Origin: Gammaproteobacteria bacterium
GTDB taxonomy: Bacteria; Pseudomonadota; Gammaproteobacteria; Steroidobacterales; Woeseiaceae
Direction of reading: 5' to 3'
NCBI GenBank assembly: GCA_029861535.1
Contig: JAOTZC010000028.1
Location: forward strand, 1 to 32,608
DNA length: 32,608 bases
Part shown: piece after piece, positions 16,059 through 24,552 of the stretch
Numbering within the stretch: the first letter of the stretch is position 1
How the letters are laid out: each line of letters starts with the position of its first letter
Program-made: the position numbers and the translations under genes
Notes under the pieces: model-generated
Database searches by the model: none
What the model saw: only the letters and a program-made list of their open reading frames with translations
Told to the model about the DNA's origin: nothing

Positions 16059-16919
16059 TCACGGAACATTGTCGACGTGGACCTGGTGCAACAGTGACAC
16101 CGATTCGCCGGTATCGGCGACCTGTAGCGCCAGCGACACGAGTCCTGCGCGTTGTGACGTGCCGGGTGCATAGAGAATGCTACAGCTCGAGACCTGGTCG
16201 GCAACCAGCGTTGAACTAGCGCCAGCGCCAAGCAGTTCGCCGTTGCTGTCGCGATCGCTTTGGTTTGCTGTGATCGCATAGCCTGAGTAGCGTACGAGTG
16301 TTCCGGTCACCGTGTCGCACAGATAGGAAATCGGCTGATCAATCAGGTACACACGCTTACCCGGCGACGCATAGGCAAATCGAAACGCCGGTGATAGCTG
16401 TATGTTGTCTTCGTCTGCGACGGTATCCGAGTCGATATCTATTTGCGTACCTGGCGGCGTAATGACGTTGGCAAGCTCGTAGGCGTCAGCACCGGGCACG
16501 CCAACGTTATAAATTGCCAGATAATGATTTGTCGATGAAAACGGACGTGTGATTCCGTTAAACGTGCCCATGCTATTGAATGCGTCGTCGGGCGCAGAAA
16601 ATTGCAAACGCTTCGACGGATTGCCGGGAGGCGGACGATCGCGATAACGTACGCCGTCGACCGTGTTTAATAGTTCCAGCGCGACCACGCTACCAGACGT
16701 CGTCACGCGAACGCTGTTTGGCAGCGCCCGGCGGACATCTCTTGCGATGCGCCGCAGCGAATTTTCTGCGACGTCGACGAGTTCGGCGCGGCGGGTCTGA
16801 TCGGTGTAGGCGCGAACAGGACCTGATATGAAAACCGCCATGAATGACACGACGATTGTCGTCAGCGAAATCGTGATGACGAGTTCGACAAGCGTAAAGC
16901 CGCGCTGTTGGCCAGGCAT
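16059..16919 (-). CDS. mshO: MshO-like minor pilin (PilW-type)
   Basis: 286 residues. Leader MPGQQRG then FTLVELVITI, a canonical class-III signal with Glu at +5 and a 25-residue hydrophobic helix. It is followed by the PilW/MshO-type NSLRRIARDVRRALPNSVRV segment and a large beta domain. A late cysteine (SYLCDT) and SSCSILYAPG may form a disulfide. It lies 4 bases after mshD. In MSHA loci MshO is one of the large minor pilins thought to form the priming tip with MshC, MshD and MshP. Confidence 0.8.
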   Translation of the reverse strand: MPGQQRGFTLVELVITISLTTIVVSFMAVFISGPVRAYTDQTRRAELVDVAENSLRRIARDVRRALPNSVRVTTSGSVVALELLNTVDGVRYRDRPPPGNPSKRLQFSAPDDAFNSMGTFNGITRPFSSTNHYLAIYNVGVPGADAYELANVITPPGTQIDIDSDTVADEDNIQLSPAFRFAYASPGKRVYLIDQPISYLCDTVTGTLVRYSGYAITANQSDRDSNGELLGAGASSTLVADQVSSCSILYAPGTSQRAGLVSLALQVADTGESVSLLHQVHVDNVP

Positions 16920-16923
16920 CGTA

Positions 16924-17385
16924 TTAGAACCTCGTCCGGTAACCGCTTAACGCGAAATTGACATCGTTCGTGTGCGACACGACAACATCCACGCGAAACG
17001 CATCAGCCGCGGGAACCGCGGGCAATGCTGCCGATGCACCGACGCTGACGGCGACGTTATAGTTGCCCAAACCAGCCATTGGGTTGCCAAACTGATCGCG
17101 TGCACCCGCATCCGACAGGCCGTCATAGTCGTCGAGGTCATCGAAGTCTGCACGTGCCGCTTCTCCATCGACACCGTCCGGATCGGTCAGGGGCTTGAGC
17201 AGGATCTCCTCGAGATAGGCTTCGGCGATCGCCGCAGCTTGGTGACGAATCATCGGATCGGCACTACCGGCCGTGGTCATCGATATCACGCCGAGGATCG
17301 TGCTAGCTGCGATCGAAACGATCACAATCGAAACCAGCAACTCAACTAAAGTGGAGCCCTGCTGTTGTCGTCGGGAGAAAATCAT
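16924..17385 (-). CDS. mshD: MshD-like minor pilin (PilV-type)
   Basis: 153 residues. Leader MIFSRRQQQG then STLVELLVSIVIVSIAASTILGV (Glu at +5). A helix follows with AIAEAYLEEILLKPL, the pattern typical of MshD and PilV-type minor pilins, and a short C-terminal beta domain without cysteines. ATG overlaps the mshC stop by four bases (ATGA). Cytoplasmic maturation by a prepilin peptidase is required; no such peptidase gene is in the window. Confidence 0.8.
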   Translation of the reverse strand: MIFSRRQQQGSTLVELLVSIVIVSIAASTILGVISMTTAGSADPMIRHQAAAIAEAYLEEILLKPLTDPDGVDGEAARADFDDLDDYDGLSDAGARDQFGNPMAGLGNYNVAVSVGASAALPAVPAADAFRVDVVVSHTNDVNFALSGYRTRF

Positions 17386-17894
17386 GGCGTCACGACGAGG
17401 CCGCTTTCGGCCTGGATGGTCAGCGTATGGCTGCCGACACTGAGCGTTTGGTTGGCGGCCATTGTTGTCCGCCCGAGCGGGCTATATATAAGTGTCACGG
17501 CAGGCGCCGCGCTTATCCCGGCTGGCGCTGATCCGCTCATGACTTCGCCCGTGGATAGGCGAACCGGTGTCGGGAAGCTGGCGTCAGCTGGATCGCAATG
17601 ACCCGCCTGTGGGGTTTGTTGCGCCAACGCATAGGATGTCGCGGCGACGTCCACCCGCACACCGCAGCCGCTCGCAATGGCGACCTTTTGTGCGTAACGC
17701 AACGCACTGACCAGCTCGTCGTAATAAGCGCGCTCATCGAACGCTGCGTTATCGAAGAATCTCGGTCCTGCAACCGTGCCCAATATCGCCAGAATGACAA
17801 TGACGAGCACGACCTCGACGAGCGTGTAACCGTCGCTACACGACCTTGGCGCAGTCAATGGCGCAGACTGATGAGACGACTCTTGTGTGCGCAC
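17382..17894 (-). CDS. mshC: MshC-like minor pilin (GspH/FimT-like)
   Basis: 170 residues from a GTG start. An unusually long leader (about 22 residues, ending CSDG) precedes YTLVEVVLVIVILAILGTVA with Glu at +5. The segment SALRYAQKVAIASGCGVRVD is the characteristic MshC/GspH strand, and a second cysteine (AGHCDPAD) could pair with the first. The start is uncertain because no clear ribosome site precedes GTG 17894; in-frame TTG at codon 13 would give a shorter leader. The gene begins 3 bases after the second pilin gene. Confidence 0.75.
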   Translation of the reverse strand: MRTQESSHQSAPLTAPRSCSDGYTLVEVVLVIVILAILGTVAGPRFFDNAAFDERAYYDELVSALRYAQKVAIASGCGVRVDVAATSYALAQQTPQAGHCDPADASFPTPVRLSTGEVMSGSAPAGISAAPAVTLIYSPLGRTTMAANQTLSVGSHTLTIQAESGLVVTP

Positions 17895-17897
17895 CGA

Positions 17898-18338
17898 TTA
17901 ACAACCGCTGACATCCACGCCGATTAGTGGTGCATTGCCGGCGACTGCGTCAGTGTATGAAACTTCACAAGTGCCACTGGCGCCGTCTTTGGTAAACACA
18001 GCCTGATCATTGGTGCCGTTGACGGTAACTGTATAACCCGTCATGTCAGCAAGCGTCAGCGCAATGTCCGTCGCGTCGGGATATCCTGATGTCAGATTAA
18101 TCGAGTTGCCTTCCATCAGAATCGGGCTAACGCCCTGAGCCAACCAGACACTATGTGCAAGTGCCGCCGCGCTACGAATACCTCCGGAAATTCCTAAGGT
18201 TGTCGCTATGCGTGCTTCGCGTTCCAGCCCAACGAACCGTGGTATCGCAAATGCGGCAAGTATGCCCAAAATGGCAATTACAACGACCAGCTCGATTAAC
18301 GTGAAACCACGCGCTTTCGTGTGTTTTGTTCCGTTCAT
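17898..18338 (-). CDS. MshA/MshB-type pilin, second of a tandem pair
   Basis: 146 residues. Leader MNGTKHTKARG then FTLIELVVVIAILGILAAFA, a classical type IVa pilin with Glu at +5. The globular part is small, with two cysteines near the end (GTCEVSY and the terminal VDVSGC) likely forming the pilin disulfide. It is clearly paralogous to the gene just upstream: both share PRF..LEREAR, NLTSGYPDA or NGYPDA, and the same C-terminus. A good ribosome site AGGAAG precedes the ATG. In vibrios MshB precedes MshA, so by order this one would be the MshA equivalent, but sequence alone does not decide which is the major subunit. Confidence 0.85.
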   Translation of the reverse strand: MNGTKHTKARGFTLIELVVVIAILGILAAFAIPRFVGLEREARIATTLGISGGIRSAAALAHSVWLAQGVSPILMEGNSINLTSGYPDATDIALTLADMTGYTVTVNGTNDQAVFTKDGASGTCEVSYTDAVAGNAPLIGVDVSGC

Positions 18339-18371
18339 AATTTTCTTCCTGTAAAACTCACGACCGCACCA

Positions 18372-18405
18372 CCGGGCCTACACGGCTTCATTGCCGCCGG
18401 CCCGG
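18372..18405 (-). other. GC-rich hairpin between the two pilin genes
   Basis: CCGGGCC (18372-18378) and GGCCCGG (18399-18405) are perfect 7-bp arms; inside them CGGC (18383-18386) and GCCG (18393-18396) can add a second stem. There is no U-run on the minus-strand side, so it is not a classical terminator. More likely it stabilises the 3' end of the first pilin message or causes partial attenuation. Confidence 0.45.
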
Positions 18406-18422
18406 CTCCTGTGCCGTACTCA

Positions 18423-18848
18423 TCAGCAACCCGAAACGTCAACGGCGATTGCCGGCGGATTGTTGACGGCCGCTTGCGTGTACTCGACCTCGCAGGTACC
18501 GCCGGCACCGTCCTTTACGAACGTCGTCACAGGACCAGCCGTAGAGACCGTGAAGCCCGTTGAATCGGCGAGCGTATCAGCGATCGTGGCAGCATCCGGA
18601 TAACCATTCACAATGTCGATGGGATTACCTTCCATGTTCACTGGCGTAGAGCCAGTTGCTAGAAATAGCCCATGTGCCATCGCGGCGGCACTGCGAACGC
18701 TCCCGGACAGTCCCTGTGTCGTTGCCGATCGTGCCTCACGTTCCAGCGATGCAAAACGCGGTATTGCGAACGCTGCGAGAATGCCGAGCAGTGCTATGAC
18801 CACTACGAGCTCGATCAGCGTAAAACCGCCTTGTTTCCTAGTCTTCAT
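18423..18848 (-). CDS. MshA/MshB-type pilin, first of a tandem pair
   Basis: 141 residues. Leader MKTRKQGG then FTLIELVVVIALLGILAAFA with Glu at +5. The small C-terminal domain ends with a cysteine pair (GTCEVEY and VDVSGC). ATG 18848 is chosen over TTG 18851 because AGGAG lies six bases before it, the best ribosome site seen in the pilin region. It is flanked by stem-loops on both sides (18884-18901 and 18372-18405), which could give its mRNA a different abundance or stability from the rest of the operon, as expected for a major subunit. By order it would correspond to MshB; by expression signals it could equally be the major pilin. Confidence 0.85.
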   Translation of the reverse strand: MKTRKQGGFTLIELVVVIALLGILAAFAIPRFASLEREARSATTQGLSGSVRSAAAMAHGLFLATGSTPVNMEGNPIDIVNGYPDAATIADTLADSTGFTVSTAGPVTTFVKDGAGGTCEVEYTQAAVNNPPAIAVDVSGC

Positions 18849-18883
18849 CAATTACTCCTTCACTTTTCCATGTTTTCAAATAG

Positions 18884-18901
18884 GCCGGATCCATGCCCGG
18901 C
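18884..18901 (-). other. Small hairpin upstream of the first pilin gene
   Basis: On the minus strand GCCGG (18901-18897), an 8-base loop, and CCGGC (18888-18884) form a 5-bp GC stem in the 73-base gap between the mshF-like gene and the first pilin. It may be a processing or attenuation site. No terminator U-run and no convincing promoter was seen here. Confidence 0.3.
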
Positions 18902-18924
18902 ATTGCTGAACTCTGTCCCTAGTG

Positions 18925-19461
18925 TCAATTCGACCTCGGTCCCGCCAACCACCGGGTGCCGGCGACACGCTCAAGGTGCACGCCATAAAGCTCGTCCCTG
19001 CTGGCCTCAAACCTCCCATCGCCGTCGTTGTCGGCAAATGCAACTCGTACCGTGAATGCCGGGTCTTCCATCGTCTCGTCACTGGTTCTTAAACCGAACG
19101 CCTCGCCCAGCCGATAGACCAGCTGTCGGCTCGCCTCATCGAAATACCAGTGCCGCGGCGACACCTCCGCCGCCTGTGGCCGAATCAGGGCCCCTACGTA
19201 GTTTGTCGGCGGCTGGGCCAAAAAATTAACCGGATTACTGCCCGCCAGCCCGGGAATACTGGCCGACTGACCGCGCACGATGCGCTTTGCGGCCTCCATC
19301 GTCAGCGTGCTGCGGAGCTGCCCCTCAACTCTAAGCACAGCAACCCGCTCGGCCTCGTCGATATACGGCAACAGGCGGTCGAGCGCGACGGCGACCAGAA
19401 TGCTGATGATCGCAATGACCACGACAAGCTCGAGCAGCGAAAATCCGATTTGTCGCAGCAT
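18925..19461 (-). CDS. mshF: MshF-position pilin-like protein
   Basis: 178 residues from ATG 19461, giving leader MLRQIG then FSLLELVVVIAIISILVAVAL with Glu at +5. A longer frame back to 19497 overlaps mshG and would give an 18-residue leader. The remaining part has no cysteines; it contains VAVLRVEGQLRSTLTMEAAKR and an acidic loop, FADNDGDGRFEAS, which could bind calcium. It starts two bases after the mshG stop. In vibrio msh loci mshF lies between mshG and mshB, matching this position, but vibrio MshF proteins are poorly conserved, so the symbol rests mainly on order and on the pilin-type signal. Confidence 0.65.
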   Translation of the reverse strand: MLRQIGFSLLELVVVIAIISILVAVALDRLLPYIDEAERVAVLRVEGQLRSTLTMEAAKRIVRGQSASIPGLAGSNPVNFLAQPPTNYVGALIRPQAAEVSPRHWYFDEASRQLVYRLGEAFGLRTSDETMEDPAFTVRVAFADNDGDGRFEASRDELYGVHLERVAGTRWLAGPRSN

Positions 19462-19463
19462 GT

Positions 19464-20693
19464 TCAGCCCGCCCTCGCTCGTCCGATCATGTCCCACATC
19501 GGCAGGAACACGCCGAGTGCAAGTACCAATACGATGGCGCCAACCGATACGATCAGGATCGGCTCAAGCGCTGCGCTGAGGTTGTCGAGGTCATAGTCGA
19601 CCTCGCGCCGATAGAATTCCGAGGCTTCGTCCATCAATTCCGGCAATGCGCCGGTTTCCTCGCCGAGCGAAATCATTTGCATTATCAGTGGCGTGAACAG
19701 GCCACTTGTTCTTGCCGTTCTCGACAGCGATTCGCCGCGTTCGATGCCGGAGCCAAGCGCCGTGAGTTTTTCGCCGAGCCAGACATTGCCGATCGAACCC
19801 GACACAGTACGTAGCGTTTGATTAATTGGCAGCCCGGCTGACAACGACACGGCCAACGAACGTGTAATGCGCGACATAGCTGCATTGCGCACGATGATGC
19901 CGGTAACCGGGATGCGTAGCTTTAGTCTGTCCCATTTAAGGCGGCCGGTCTCTGTCTTTACCCAGTAAGACAGCCCGACAACACCTGCTGCCACGGCCGC
20001 GAACATGAGGCCCCAGTAGTTCACTACGAAATTGGACGTACCAATGATGATTTTCGTGGGCAGCGGAATGTTATCTCCAAGCGTTCGGAATATTGGTTCG
20101 AAGTTCGGGATCACAAAAACCGTGATTATTCCCAACGCGACAGCGACGGCTGCTAGCACAACAATTGGGTAACGAACGGCCGCTTTTACACGGTCGCGCA
20201 CGTCCATTTCCATGCTCAGGTATTCATACAGTCGCTGGAATGACGTTTCGAGTGTGCCGCTCGACTCTCCGATCTCGACGAGATTAATAAATAGTTGCGT
20301 GAAAATTTTCGGATGCGCGGCCATCGACGGCGCCAGTCCGCGACCCGACTCGAGACTCGACAAGATTTCGACCAGTGCGGCTTTCAGGACCTCATTGTGC
20401 GTTGTCTCCATGAGCCCTTTCAGGCCGCGCAGAAGTGGCAGACCGGCACGTGTGATCGTGTACATCTGGCGACAAAACATGATCATGTCTTTTGTCGTTG
20501 GCTGCCCGCCTCCCATGCGCAGCCAGATATCGTTCACCGTCAGCGTGCTCTTTTGCGCGAGGTCACGTATTTCAACCGGCGTGATACCGATACTCAGCAA
20601 TCGTCCGGCGACGGCATCGGCCGATCCGCCGTGCAGCTGGCCTGTTACCAGGTCACCGTCAACCGATCTGCCTTTGTATGCATATTCAGCCAT
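19464..20693 (-). CDS. mshG: MshG inner-membrane platform protein (PilC/GspF family)
   Basis: 409 residues from ATG 20693 (MAEYAYKGRSVDG), which overlaps the mshE stop by 8 bases; the frame extends further only inside mshE. Two GspF domains are visible. The first has TITRAGLPLLRGLKGL and SLESGRGLAPSMAAHP; the second has AVSLSAGLPINQTLRTV and LGEETGALPELMDEASEFY. Three membrane segments are evident (about 165-190, 215-235 and 375-400). The final hydrophobic segment ends VLALGVFLPMWDMI, typical of the family. It forms the membrane platform turned by MshE. It is the only platform protein in the window. Confidence 0.92.
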   Translation of the reverse strand: MAEYAYKGRSVDGDLVTGQLHGGSADAVAGRLLSIGITPVEIRDLAQKSTLTVNDIWLRMGGGQPTTKDMIMFCRQMYTITRAGLPLLRGLKGLMETTHNEVLKAALVEILSSLESGRGLAPSMAAHPKIFTQLFINLVEIGESSGTLETSFQRLYEYLSMEMDVRDRVKAAVRYPIVVLAAVAVALGIITVFVIPNFEPIFRTLGDNIPLPTKIIIGTSNFVVNYWGLMFAAVAAGVVGLSYWVKTETGRLKWDRLKLRIPVTGIIVRNAAMSRITRSLAVSLSAGLPINQTLRTVSGSIGNVWLGEKLTALGSGIERGESLSRTARTSGLFTPLIMQMISLGEETGALPELMDEASEFYRREVDYDLDNLSAALEPILIVSVGAIVLVLALGVFLPMWDMIGRARAG

Positions 20694-22485
20694 CGGACGT
20701 CTCGCCCACGGCCGATTCAGCCTCGATGTCGTCTTCATCATCTTCATAGACGCCTTCGAGGCCGCCGACGATCCGTATGACTTCGTCAATCGTTGTGATT
20801 CCGTCAATGGCATAGTCGAGCGCACAGCGCACTAACGGCACATAATCCTTTTTCCTTTCGGCCGCCTTGGTAAAGCCCGTCAGATCTTCGCAGCGCAAAG
20901 CATCGGTTAGACTGGTATCCATCTCGAGTAATTCATAAACGCCGATACGGCCGCGATACCCTGTCAGATGACAATGGTTGCAACCGTGTCCATGCATGAA
21001 TTTGAGCTTCGCCGCTTTTTTAACGCCGACCTGGCTTTGCAGCCATACGCGTTGCCCCATTGACAGTTCCGCCGACTCTTTACAGCTTTCGCAAACCCGG
21101 CGCACCAGTCGTTGAGCAATAATGCTCTGCAGTGCCGCTGCAATCAGGTAACCGGGCGCGCCCATGTCGAACAAGCGATTTGCGGTCGCGACGGCGCTGA
21201 CGGTATGTAGCGTCGAAAACACCAGATGACCCGTCATCGCCGCACGCAGACCAATATCGACTGTTTCCCGATCGCGCATCTCGCCGACCAAAATAATGTC
21301 GGGATCCTGACGCAGCGCCGTACGCAGCACGCGACCGAAATCCAGTCCGATTTGCGCGTGTATCTGCACTTGGTTAATTCGTTGGAGTCGATACTCGACA
21401 GGGTCTTCGGCGGTGATGATTTTGGTCGACGGATCGTTGACGTGATTCAGTGCTGAATACAACGTCGTCGTTTTGCCACTGCCCGTCGGCCCGGTAACCA
21501 ATATCATCCCGGCGGGACGTTCAATAATTCGGTGGAAGCGCTCGAGGATCGACGCCGGCATGCCGAGTTTCTCGAGGGTCATTAGATTCGCGCTTTGGTC
21601 CAAGAGCCGCATGACGATCGCTTCGCCATGCTGCACCGGTAGAGTCGATACGCGGACATCGAGCGTGGAATCAATCACCTGGATTGAGAATCGCCCATCC
21701 TGAGGCAGTCGTTTTTCGGATATGTCCAGACCACTCATCAGTTTGAGGCGCGTCACCAGCGCGCTGCCGACACGACGGCCTTCGATCACGTGTTCTTGAA
21801 GGACACCGTCCACGCGCTGTCGGATTCGCAACACCGTTTCGTCGGGTTCGATATGGATGTCGGACGCTTTAACTTGTACCGCATCGCGGAACATCGACCG
21901 CAGCAGTTTAAGGACCGGCGCTTCCTCAGAATCCTCATCAGCGGTCAGCTGATCAAGATCGATGCGATCCTCGCCGAGTTCTTCTTTGACTTCAGCGGCG
22001 AGCGCGTCAATTTCGTCGGTGCGCCGATATACGATGTCGATCGTGCGCAGCAGCTCGGTTTCATTAACCAGCGCAACCTCGACCTGTTGGTTGAGCTGCC
22101 GGCACAATTCATCGTAGGCGAACAGATCGGTCGGGTCTGCCATGCCGACGAGCAATATGTCGCGCCTCTTTTTCAGCACCAGCGATCGCAACCGGCGTGC
22201 CTGCACTTCCGGAAGTAACACGACCGTTTTTTTGTCCAGGTCGATGGCGCCCAGGTCGAGGAATTCGATGCCGAGGCGTTTTGCGAGGAAATGATGCAGA
22301 TCATCCTCGCTGATCGCGCCAACCTCCGTTAGCGAACGGCCAAGTTTGTAACCGGACTTTTTCTGAAATGCCAGTGCCTCGTCGAGCTGTTGCTGCGAAA
22401 TTCGGCCGGCTTCCAACAACAATTCGCCCAGACGCAATTTCTTGCGGCTATTGAGTCTCGCAACCGAAGTGCCTGGTGTACTCAT
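20686..22485 (-). CDS. mshE: MshE extension ATPase with c-di-GMP-binding MshEN domain
   Basis: 599 residues from ATG 22485. The N-terminal MshEN domain holds two c-di-GMP-type motifs, RLGELLLEAG (18-27) and KLGRSLTEVG (47-56), each followed by the leucine- and glutamine-spaced helix. An N2 domain is next, then the GspE/PilB ATPase core. The core shows Walker A GPTGSGKTT (332-340), an Asp box near 360 (TAEDPVEY), Walker B IILVGEMRD (397-405), a His box (STLHTVSA) and a zinc finger with C465, C468, C502 and C505. It powers MSHA pilus extension, and in studied MshE proteins c-di-GMP binding activates it. Longer frame to 22581 overlaps mshL and is unlikely. It lies 16 bases after mshL, where mshM and mshN normally sit. 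Confidence 0.95.
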   Translation of the reverse strand: MSTPGTSVARLNSRKKLRLGELLLEAGRISQQQLDEALAFQKKSGYKLGRSLTEVGAISEDDLHHFLAKRLGIEFLDLGAIDLDKKTVVLLPEVQARRLRSLVLKKRRDILLVGMADPTDLFAYDELCRQLNQQVEVALVNETELLRTIDIVYRRTDEIDALAAEVKEELGEDRIDLDQLTADEDSEEAPVLKLLRSMFRDAVQVKASDIHIEPDETVLRIRQRVDGVLQEHVIEGRRVGSALVTRLKLMSGLDISEKRLPQDGRFSIQVIDSTLDVRVSTLPVQHGEAIVMRLLDQSANLMTLEKLGMPASILERFHRIIERPAGMILVTGPTGSGKTTTLYSALNHVNDPSTKIITAEDPVEYRLQRINQVQIHAQIGLDFGRVLRTALRQDPDIILVGEMRDRETVDIGLRAAMTGHLVFSTLHTVSAVATANRLFDMGAPGYLIAAALQSIIAQRLVRRVCESCKESAELSMGQRVWLQSQVGVKKAAKLKFMHGHGCNHCHLTGYRGRIGVYELLEMDTSLTDALRCEDLTGFTKAAERKKDYVPLVRCALDYAIDGITTIDEVIRIVGGLEGVYEDDEDDIEAESAVGETSDG

Positions 22486-22501
22486 TCGTCGATACCTGAG
22501 C

Positions 22502-24229
22502 CTACCAATCGGCAGTCTGCTGCACTCGTTCGAGCGATTCGCCGGCCAGCGTCGTCCAGACGTCGTCGTTATCGACGACAATGGGCTTTAATAGAATGAC
22601 CAGCTCGGTCTTTTGCTCAATCGCACGTGTGCTTTTGAAGAGGTGCCCAAGGCCCGGGATCTTACTTAGCAGCGGCGTCGCAAAGTCCTCGTCGCTGCTA
22701 GAGTTTCGCATCAGCCCACCGATGACGATAATTTGGCCGCTGCGCGCTTTGACGATGCTGTCAGACTCACGGATCTGGCTGAACGCGAGCGGCAAGGTAT
22801 CGGTTTCGCCGGACACGGTCAGAATCTTTTGCTGATCGGTTACTTCACTGACGGTCGGATGGATGTGCAACGTAACCTCACCGTTTTCGCTGATTTGCGG
22901 TGTCACGTCGAGCGCAATTCCCGAGAAGAACGGCGTCAAAGTGACATCCCGTGACGTCGTCGATGAAGTGCCGGTAACTGTATTACTCGCAATATCGGTG
23001 ACGAAGAATTCATCGGTACCGGCTTTGATGACGGCCTTTTGATTATTCAACGTTGAAACGCGCGGGCTCGACAGAACGCGCGTCTCGCCCTGCAGCTCTA
23101 ATAATTCGAGGAACGCATTGAAGTCGCCGATATCGAACGCCATTGCGAATGCACCGCCGAGGGTTGTCGTCGTGAATCCGGTGGTTTGTGTACCCGGCTC
23201 GATCGTGATTGGCGCGCCGCCGAGATCGGCCGGGTCCCCTGTAAATCCGTGTGGTGGCGCAGACTGGCCAAATGTATAGGTGTCGCCGCTGCTGTTCTGC
23301 GCCACGGCGACCCAGTTGATGCCAGCACGAAAAGCATCGCTAAGGTTGACTTCAACGATCTTCGCCTCAAGAACGACCTGCCGCTGTGCAATATCCTGGA
23401 TCGTTGCAAGGTACTCGCCGATACTCCTGAGTTTGTCAGGCAGCGCCGTGACCACGACGACTCCGGTTTGCGAATTGACCACGACTTGGTGTCCAGGGCT
23501 GCTGCCAACCATTTCCGCCAGCGTGGATTTGATCTCTGCCCAGAAATCTGCTTCGTAATTGGTTTCGATACGCGAGCCGCTGAACTGCTTCGAATCGCCT
23601 GACGACCCGCCCAGGTCTGACGGCTCTATGCCGCGATTGATCGAGCCGGCGCCGCCATGCGAGCTCCGGGCTCCTTCACTAACCTGTCCCGAACTGATTC
23701 GGGTACGCGATACGCCTGATCGTTGCAAATTGAGATAATTTATTTGAAAAATTCGGCTCTGTAGCGTTGCTGGAAACACGATGTAGCCGGCCGCGCTGCG
23801 TCGATAGTGATACCCGTAGACCTCGCTAACGACATCCAGCACTTCCGCAACCGTGACGCTCTTCAGCATCAACGAAATGTCACCACTGACGTTCGGATGC
23901 ACGACGATGTTGTGCGGCGTCTCGTCAACGAGCGCCATGAAGAAAGCTTGTGCGGGCGTCGCATCGGTATTGATGTCGAAACGATCTTCAGTTTCAGCCG
24001 CTGTTTCAGCCTCTATCGCCGCGGCCAGTGGCTCTGCGGCCTGCGGTAGGGGTGGCGGTGGCTGTGACGCGACTTCGAGCGCGGCTTCGATGTTGCCCTT
24101 GGTTTCCTCGCCGCGTGCAAGTCCTGAGTCTTTGGCGGGCATCAGCGCATCGCAGCCGGTCATCAGGACGACGGCCAATCCCGGGAGCAGTAACTTATTT
24201 AACATGAGTGTTATATCCTGAGTCTTCAT
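22502..24229 (-). CDS. mshL: MshL outer-membrane secretin, lipoprotein
   Basis: 575 residues with lipobox LMTGC near residue 26, so probably lipid-anchored. A low-complexity A-, E- and P-rich stretch (about 35-80) is followed by an N0/STN-like domain (about 84-160), a serine- and glycine-rich insertion (about 175-220), an N1-like domain and the secretin domain (about 280-560). The family signature is visible as RSGQIIVIGGLM and LLSKIPGLGHLFKS. It forms the pore through which the MSHA pilus exits. Its ATG overlaps the mshK stop by 4 bases. It differs clearly from the second secretin at 4638-6017, which lacks the lipobox and the serine/glycine insertion. Confidence 0.92.
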   Translation of the reverse strand: MKTQDITLMLNKLLLPGLAVVLMTGCDALMPAKDSGLARGEETKGNIEAALEVASQPPPPLPQAAEPLAAAIEAETAAETEDRFDINTDATPAQAFFMALVDETPHNIVVHPNVSGDISLMLKSVTVAEVLDVVSEVYGYHYRRSAAGYIVFPATLQSRIFQINYLNLQRSGVSRTRISSGQVSEGARSSHGGAGSINRGIEPSDLGGSSGDSKQFSGSRIETNYEADFWAEIKSTLAEMVGSSPGHQVVVNSQTGVVVVTALPDKLRSIGEYLATIQDIAQRQVVLEAKIVEVNLSDAFRAGINWVAVAQNSSGDTYTFGQSAPPHGFTGDPADLGGAPITIEPGTQTTGFTTTTLGGAFAMAFDIGDFNAFLELLELQGETRVLSSPRVSTLNNQKAVIKAGTDEFFVTDIASNTVTGTSSTTSRDVTLTPFFSGIALDVTPQISENGEVTLHIHPTVSEVTDQQKILTVSGETDTLPLAFSQIRESDSIVKARSGQIIVIGGLMRNSSSDEDFATPLLSKIPGLGHLFKSTRAIEQKTELVILLKPIVVDNDDVWTTLAGESLERVQQTADW

Positions 24230-24552
24230 TGGCGCGAGCCCCCGCTGTTCAGTCGCAACGTTATCTCCTGGCCATCCACGTCCAGTTTTAGTTCGCGTTT
24301 CTCAATTGAGATTACAGTGGCGCCATTGACGCGCCCGCCGACGCCAATCCGTTTGCCGTTAATAATCGCGATACGTCGTTCATCCGAAACGATGATCGCG
24401 TTGACTTTGTATCGCGGCGCGGACGCGGCGAGCGCCTCACGTGCGGTGTACGGTCGGGTTGGGTCGCGCAGCGCCTCGCCTGCAAATCCCGTAGCGCTGA
24501 TAGCGAGAAGCGCCAGCGTTGAGCAAACAATAGAGACGCGGCCGTTAGGCAC
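24226..24552 (-). CDS. mshK: MshK-like periplasmic link protein
   Basis: 108 residues. A signal peptide ends near GFAG. The mature part begins with the short motif RDPTRPY, characteristic of MshK, followed by a small beta domain (VNAIIVSDERRIAIINGKRIGVGG) equivalent to the PilP/GspC homology region that contacts the secretin. Overlaps: 8 bases with mshJ and 4 with mshL. Same plan as the PilP-like gene at 4286-4645. Confidence 0.8.
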   Translation of the reverse strand: MPNGRVSIVCSTLALLAISATGFAGEALRDPTRPYTAREALAASAPRYKVNAIIVSDERRIAIINGKRIGVGGRVNGATVISIEKRELKLDVDGQEITLRLNSGGSRQ

